From assembly GCA_020637555.1 (NCBI GenBank), contig JACKKF010000005.1:1-64000 (forward strand): a stretch of 64,000 nt of DNA. Reading direction: 5' to 3'. Below the pieces are notes generated by a model. That model searched no databases, was not told the DNA's origin, and was given only the letters and a program-made list of their open reading frames with translations. Positions 60,601 to 64,000 of this stretch are shown here, one piece after another; positions within the stretch are counted from its first letter, which is position 1, and each line of letters opens with the position of its first letter. Origin of the DNA: Rhodobacter sp. Lineage in GTDB: Bacteria; Pseudomonadota; Alphaproteobacteria; Rhodobacterales; Rhodobacteraceae. The position numbers were made by a program, and so were the translations under genes.

Positions 60601-61386
60601 CATGTGGATCGTTGCCAGATCGCCCAGCGTGACCACGCGGTCGCCGTTCACCTTGATCGGCAGATCGTAGATGTCCTGCGCGCTTTCAAAGCTGCCCGGC
60701 AGCGACAACGAGAAGCGGCCCGTCTCGCTTTCGATATCGCCCGCGGCGACGAGCTGGTTGTTCATCGTCACGGCATTGATCAGTTCCATGGCCGAGACGT
60801 TGTAGGCTTCCAGCCGCAGGGGATCGATGACCACCTCGACCATCTCGTCTCGGGTGCCCGAGACATTGGCGCTGAGGACCGCGTCCACGCCTTCGATGGC
60901 GCGTTCCAGATCGCGCGCGGCGCTCAGCAGCGTGCGCTCGGGCACATCGCCCGAGACCGCCACGAACACGATCGGAAACTGGCTGAAATTGAATTCGTTG
61001 ATCGTGTAATTGTCGGCGCCTTCCGGGAAATTCGCCGCAGCCCGGCTCATGCGGTCGCGCACGTCCGCGATGGTCGCGGTCTTGTCCCAGTCGAATTCGA
61101 ACTGCAACACGATGCTGGCATAGCCCTGATAGGCCGTGGCCTGCATGTCCGTCAGGCCGGTCAGGCCGGACAACTCCTGTTCCATCGGGCGGATCAGCAG
61201 GGTCTCGGCATCCGAGGCCGAGATCCCCGGAAACGGCACCGAGATGAACAAGGCCGGGACCTCGATGTCGGGTTCGCCTTCCTTCGGCAGGCCGGTATAG
61301 GCCAGGAACCCGGCGGCCAGCGTCATCACGACGAAGGCCAGGACCATCCGTGCCCGTTGCGCCGCCCAGTCGATCATGCCCTGCAT
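57676..61386 (-). CDS. RND efflux transporter permease subunit with central insert
   Basis: 1236 residues, about 180 longer than ordinary HAE1 RND pumps. Helix 4 region includes GMLVDGAIVVAEYADSQ (the Asp/Asn proton relay area), the porter domains follow with the PN/PC repeats, and the second half has GIVVNNNIVLIDTYQEFIRYM as the paired helix. Between helix 6 and the second half, about residues 505-610 form extra hydrophobic stretches (LPALVLALGAVLLGLRG, MGALALLPGALLTGLGAMGL). The C-terminal tail is Pro/Ala-rich. It expels drugs, metals or lipids with the adaptor encoded just upstream. Substrate unknown. Confidence 0.9.
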   Translation of the reverse strand: MQGMIDWAAQRARMVLAFVVMTLAAGFLAYTGLPKEGEPDIEVPALFISVPFPGISASDAETLLIRPMEQELSGLTGLTDMQATAYQGYASIVLQFEFDWDKTATIADVRDRMSRAAANFPEGADNYTINEFNFSQFPIVFVAVSGDVPERTLLSAARDLERAIEGVDAVLSANVSGTRDEMVEVVIDPLRLEAYNVSAMELINAVTMNNQLVAAGDIESETGRFSLSLPGSFESAQDIYDLPIKVNGDRVVTLGDLATIHMTFQDRAGTARFQGLPTLALQVVKRKGFNLIGTVEEVRAAIDAEVATWPEEMRNAVHVTTALDRSYQVASMISQLEGSVLTAIALVMIVVLASLGTRTALLVGFSIPSSFLLSFILLGIMGVTISNIVMFGLILAVGMLVDGAIVVAEYADSQIAEGKGPMAAYTTAAKRMFWPVVSSTATTLCAFLPMLFWPGVAGEFMGMLPITLIFVLASSLIVALIFLPILGGVTGRIARAFDRIAGALRRLPWPARLPALVLALGAVLLGLRGMLNPATLIPDAGAVAGMGALALLPGALLTGLGAMGLSIALNALKPLGRPRPIQAGYRRTWFGWLTKAIVANPVMPFVTTAVIVFAVWQVFSYYGENNYGTTFFVETEPEQGIVYVRARGNLSLAEKDALVNQVEQIVLEEPGVAASFAFAGSGGLNQNTAGGQAPRDSIGQIQFELLNWTERDGRPEMLGQAILDRMEARFRQIPGIITEYMIMSGGPASAKPIHLRLTGSDFDTLGEAVDIVAARMHQIGGITGIEDSRPLPGVNWEIRVDTAAAGRFGADVATVGGLVQLVTRGIMLDTMRVDTSDEEIEIRVRLPENDRLLATLDTLRVPTRSGQVPLSNFVTRQPVALRGTIDRYGEQRYFDVKADALPDLMAVTNADGGVDRLVPRADIDPRMHPDDTRAADAARALRASIAEAGQHLVAVTPSERIAALTQWLEQDTPLPPGIGWQWTGEQQDQEETGAFLGVAFGAAMGLMFVILLAQFNSFYNAVLVLLAVVLSTAGVLIGMLVMGQQFSMIMTGTGVVALAGIVVNNNIVLIDTYQEFIRYMPRIEAIIRTAEQRLRPVLLTTITTMAGLMPMMLGLNIDFMNGGYTIDSPTSMWWKPLATAVVFGLGVSTVLTLVLTPALLAARIWIEGGLAAIIPGVRALIGGQARADRALNRRSGRVRHAEIIWDPAAAAVTDPPVAETAPPQAAPPRPRPHAAE

Positions 61387-61389
61387 GGA

Positions 61390-62523
61390 TTACTCCTGCT
61401 CGCGGCGGGTGACGCGGACGGCAACGCCGTCGGTGACATATTCCTGCCCCACGACGATCACGTCGGCGACGGTCGGCAAGCCTGAGACCCAGAACCCCTG
61501 CGGCGCATCGCGCAGCACGGTGACCGGCCGAAAGATCGTGTGGTCGGTGTCATCGACCAGCCGCAGGCCCAGCGTGCCGTCGTCATCGAGCGTCAGCGCC
61601 GAGCCGGGCACCAGATGGCCCCGCGTGGCGGTCGCTGCGACCAGCAGGTCGGCGCTGAGACCGTCGCGGATGGCCAGATCGGTGTTCGGCACCGTCACCT
61701 CGACGCGGAAGGTGCGGGTTGCGGCATCGGCCGACCGGGCCAGGAAGGTGACGCGGCCGGTCACCTGCATGCCGTTCGACAGGCGCGCCCCGGCCAGGGC
61801 CCCTTCGGTCAGGCGGTCGACCTGCGACTCGGCCGCGAAGCCGACGATCAGCATGGGATCGAGGCGAATCACCGTGGCACACAGCCCGCCGACAGCCATC
61901 AATGACCCGCGTTCGGCCGAATTCGCCTCGAGCACGCCGGCAAACGGGGCGCTGATCGTCAGGCGGTCCAGTTCGGTGCGTGCCGCCTCGATTCCGGCGC
62001 TGGCGGCTTCGACCCCGGCGCGGGCGCTTTCGACCGCCGCATCGGCCGAGGCCGTGCTGTTCTGCGCACGGTAGCCTTCCTGCGACAGGCGGGTGACGGT
62101 CTGCTGGTTGATCCGGGCCTCTTCCAGGCGGGCGCGGGCCTCGGTCAGGCGGGCCTCGGCCTCGGCCAGCATGGCGTTGCGGGTGCCCGAGTCCAGCTCG
62201 CACAGCGTCTCGCCCTCGGACACGAGCGCGCCGCGCAGGCGCGGTTCCGAGACGACCAGGCCGCCGGTCTGCGCCCGCACTTCGACCTGACGCGAGGCCG
62301 CGGTGCGTCCGCGCAGCACCACGGCGCTGTCCAGTTCGCGTTCTTCGATGCGCTGAACGACGACGGCAAAGGGCGCATCCTCGGTCGGCGTTGCGGCTTC
62401 CGCGGCGGCCTCGGCATTGGCGGGCTCGACGCCCGCCAGCGCCATCAGCGACCCGCGTTCCATGACGAAGGCATAGAGAAACGCCAGCACCAGCGCGGCG
62501 GTCAGAGGGGGCACGATACGCAT
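61390..62523 (-). CDS. RND efflux periplasmic adaptor (HlyD/AcrA-like)
   Basis: 377 residues. One N-terminal anchor helix (LTAALVLAFLYAFVMERG), a lipoyl-like half motif (RQVEVRAQTGGLVVSE..ETLCELD), a long alpha hairpin (about 130-190, rich in Ala/Glu/Arg), the second half motif, then a beta barrel and the membrane-proximal domain ending VAVRVTRREQE. It bridges the RND pump and an outer-membrane channel. The pump gene starts 3 nt downstream. No TolC-like gene is present in the window. Confidence 0.9.
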   Translation of the reverse strand: MRIVPPLTAALVLAFLYAFVMERGSLMALAGVEPANAEAAAEAATPTEDAPFAVVVQRIEERELDSAVVLRGRTAASRQVEVRAQTGGLVVSEPRLRGALVSEGETLCELDSGTRNAMLAEAEARLTEARARLEEARINQQTVTRLSQEGYRAQNSTASADAAVESARAGVEAASAGIEAARTELDRLTISAPFAGVLEANSAERGSLMAVGGLCATVIRLDPMLIVGFAAESQVDRLTEGALAGARLSNGMQVTGRVTFLARSADAATRTFRVEVTVPNTDLAIRDGLSADLLVAATATRGHLVPGSALTLDDDGTLGLRLVDDTDHTIFRPVTVLRDAPQGFWVSGLPTVADVIVVGQEYVTDGVAVRVTRREQE

Positions 62524-62856
62524 TCAGGCACCTGTTCCTGTCGTGCCTGCGGCCCGGGCCGAAGGCAAACCGATCCTGTCCGATCCCGCGAGGTCACGGC
62601 GAGTTGACAGCCAGATAGGCGGAAAGCGTCCGAATTTCAATTCCGCCCCGGTGCGAAAGCCGCCGCCTGCGCGCCCGGGGGCACAGGCTGCGCGGCAATC
62701 CGGCGCCCTGGGCCGCGCCGTGACGCGAAAAGCGGCGATCCACCGCCCGGCGTGGGGGTGCAGGCTTGGCAGCGCGGCGCTCTCGGGCTATGACGGGCCA
62801 AAGCCCGGCGTGCGCCGTGCGCGCACCCGCCCCGCGGCAGAATTCGGAGACCAGAC
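62524..62856. other. 333-bp divergent intergenic region, RND operon / TPR gene
   Basis: No gene. It holds a tentative - strand promoter (TTGAAA - 17 nt - TATCTG at 62612-62640), and an isolated TTGACA at 62604 on the + strand with no -10. The right half (62640-62840) is GC-rich without notable structure. Confidence 0.5.
62612..62640 (-). promoter_or_regulatory. weak candidate promoter of the RND operon
   Basis: On the - strand TTGAAA (5 of 6 matches) at 62640-62635 is separated by 17 nt from TATCTG (3 of 6) at 62617-62612, about 90 nt before the adaptor ATG. The -10 box is poor. Confidence 0.3.
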
Positions 62857-63513
62857 GTGAGCAACCCCGACAGCTTCATCGACGAGGTGAACGAGGAACT
62901 CAAGCGCGACCGCCTGTTCGCCGCGATCCGCAAATATGGCTGGATCGCCATTCTGGCGGTCCTGGTCGCGGTCGGTGCGACCAGTTGGAACGAATGGCGC
63001 AAGGCCCGTGATGAGGCCGCCGCGCAGGCCTTTGGCGATTCCGTCATCGCGGCGCTGGACCAGCAGGACGTGGCGCAGCGCCTCGGGTCCCTGCAGGCGA
63101 TCGATGCCCAGGGCGATCGCCAGGGCATCCTGAACCTGCTGATCGCTGCGACCGATCTGGCCGCGCAGGACCGGCCCGCCGCGCTGGCGGCCCTGGCCGC
63201 GGTCGAGAATGACGCCGCCCTGCCGATGAGCTATCGTCAGATCGCGGCGCTCAAGCGCGTGACGGTGGGCGGGGCCGACATTCCCGTCGACGCGCGCAGG
63301 GCGACCTTGCAGGGTCTGGCCGCGCCGGGGCAGGCGTTCCGTCCGCTGGCGCTGGAACAACTGGCGCTTCTGGCGATGGAGACCGGCGATCACGACGGGG
63401 CCCTGCAACAGGCGCAGGCGTTGCTGCAGGAACCCGACCTGACCGACGGACTGCGCCGTCGCGTGGCCCAACTGATTGTCGTGCTGGGCGGTGTGCCCGG
63501 CGATCTAGGCTGA
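62857..63513 (+). CDS. tetratricopeptide-repeat membrane protein (YfgM-like)
   Basis: 218 residues starting at GTG 62857 (GGAGA just upstream). The pattern is a short cytoplasmic segment with basic-acidic FIDEVNEELKRDRLF, one membrane helix (KYGWIAILAVLVAVGATSW, about 26-44), and a periplasmic helical repeat region. This is the YfgM/Tpr_21 layout, a protein that helps outer-membrane protein folding beside BamB. The next gene is bamB-like, the conserved neighbour. Confidence 0.85.
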   Translation: MSNPDSFIDEVNEELKRDRLFAAIRKYGWIAILAVLVAVGATSWNEWRKARDEAAAQAFGDSVIAALDQQDVAQRLGSLQAIDAQGDRQGILNLLIAATDLAAQDRPAALAALAAVENDAALPMSYRQIAALKRVTVGGADIPVDARRATLQGLAAPGQAFRPLALEQLALLAMETGDHDGALQQAQALLQEPDLTDGLRRRVAQLIVVLGGVPGDLG

Positions 63514-63548
63514 CCGCCCCCATGGCGGCAATCCCCGGAGACCGGCTT

Positions 63549-64000
63549 GTGAGCGTGTTCAGAACCTTGGCCCTGGTCGGAATCGCCGCGCTGGCGATCA
63601 CCGGCTGCAACCGTGAACGTCCGCTGGAGGGCGAGCGCGTGAACCTGCGCGCGCCCTGGGGCGCCGAGGACCCGACGGTCGAGAACCGGGCCACGCCGAT
63701 CAGCATTCCGGCGGCCCGCGCGAACGGGTCCTGGACGCAGCGTCAGGGCAGCCCGACGGGACGGCCGGTCAACCCGTCGCTGTCGGCGAACCCGCAACTG
63801 GCCTGGTCGGTGCCGATCGGTGCCGGCGACAGCCGCCGCGTGCGCCTGACCACCGATCCCGTTTCCGATGGAACGCGCATCTACACGCTGGACGCCCATG
63901 CGCGCGTGCAGGCCACCACCCCTGCCGGGCAGGTGGTCTGGAGCGAGGACATCACGCCGACCCGCGACCAGAGTACCTCGGCCTCGGGCGGGGCGCTGGC
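63549..64000 (+). CDS. bamB: BamB-like outer-membrane assembly lipoprotein (partial, runs off edge)
   Basis: The first 150 residues are visible: MSVFRTLALVGIAALAITGCNRERPLEG has a lipobox ITGC (lipidated Cys20), then SWTQRQGSPTGRPVNP and beta-propeller strands LAWSVPIGAGDSRR, GTRIYTLDAHARVQATTPAGQVVWSE of the PQQ-like repeat type. BamB is the beta-propeller subunit of the beta-barrel assembly machine. GTG 63549 is the start; the gene continues past 64000. It follows the YfgM-like gene by 35 nt, the usual bamB context. Confidence 0.88.
   Translation, partial: MSVFRTLALVGIAALAITGCNRERPLEGERVNLRAPWGAEDPTVENRATPISIPAARANGSWTQRQGSPTGRPVNPSLSANPQLAWSVPIGAGDSRRVRLTTDPVSDGTRIYTLDAHARVQATTPAGQVVWSEDITPTRDQSTSASGGAL

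Noticed and set aside
57595..61485. A 1296-codon open frame on the + strand opposite the RND pump gene
   Set aside because: Antisense shadow of the pump; the product is His/Arg/Gln-rich and matches no protein character.
62604..62632. A + strand TTGACA promoter for the TPR gene
   Set aside because: There is no -10 box at any acceptable spacing, and it lies about 250 nt from the start.

Overview
The window is high-GC alphaproteobacterial chromosome, most likely Rhodobacterales (Paracoccus/Rhodobacter-type). This rests on gene content (Rhodobacter-like aa3 oxidase subunit I, adrenodoxin-type ferredoxin, HdaA, GatCA, an ispH-rnhA cluster), on tight ATGA-overlap operons and on GC-rich codon use. 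It is almost entirely housekeeping and transport DNA. I see no prophage, CRISPR array, rRNA operon or defence island. The only mobile DNA is one decayed IS3-family copy.

Layout. 1-2.6 kb: small + strand operon (MAPEG protein, VOC protein, GNAT, TerB/J-domain protein, small exported protein). 2.5-8.6 kb: - strand polyphosphate and replication-control block (ppx, ppk, hdaA, AI-2E-type permease, ferredoxin). 8.8-17.1 kb: mixed genes, including a UbiH-type monooxygenase, a HAD nucleotidase, a GntR regulator, a membrane glycosyltransferase with an MshEN-like domain, carA, a GNAT and an inositol-phosphatase-like protein. 17.36-18.31 kb: IS3-family remnant next to tRNA-Ala(CGC). 18.6-22.3 kb: YqeY, DUF2244, GST and Rid proteins, and ctaD, which is broken by a frameshift as given. 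22.7-27.6 kb: aminotransferase, lipB, peptidoglycan-binding protein, membrane LytTR regulator, DUF2306 protein and tRNA-Leu(GAG). 27.8-32.4 kb: first spermidine/putrescine-type ABC operon. 32.5-38.2 kb: trxC, the overlapping operon ispH-lysE-methyltransferase-rnhA-TRIC, then uvrC. 38.5-42.9 kb: SDR, Ca/Na antiporter, zinc-ribbon microprotein, SppA peptidase, pyrB. 43-49.8 kb: Fe-alcohol dehydrogenase, then an amidohydrolase fused into a second Pot-type ABC operon. 50-56 kb: universal stress protein, Hint-domain protein, SDR, amidase, lipoprotein, gatCA. 56.3-64 kb: serS, a two-gene RND efflux system, and a TPR protein plus BamB-like lipoprotein that runs off the right edge.

How genes work together. 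ppk and ppx make and degrade polyphosphate. The two Pot-type transporters (27.8-32.4 and 46.0-49.8 kb) each carry an ATPase, two permeases and a binding protein. The second is translationally coupled to an amidohydrolase, which suggests that the imported compound is hydrolysed inside the cell. ctaD is followed on its strand by a clear terminator and then by a small Rid-GST-DUF2244 operon. ispH through the TRIC channel forms one compact - strand operon.

The most notable signals are integrity problems and non-coding structure. They include frame lesions in ctaD and in a binding-protein signal peptide, two leucine-to-proline changes after an ABC signature motif, and a transposase remnant lacking its first catalytic Asp. 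A pair of near-identical intergenic repeats lies just downstream of trxC and uvrC, and a perfect 12-bp palindrome lies ahead of the amidohydrolase-Pot operon. I found no convincing wholly new multigene system.
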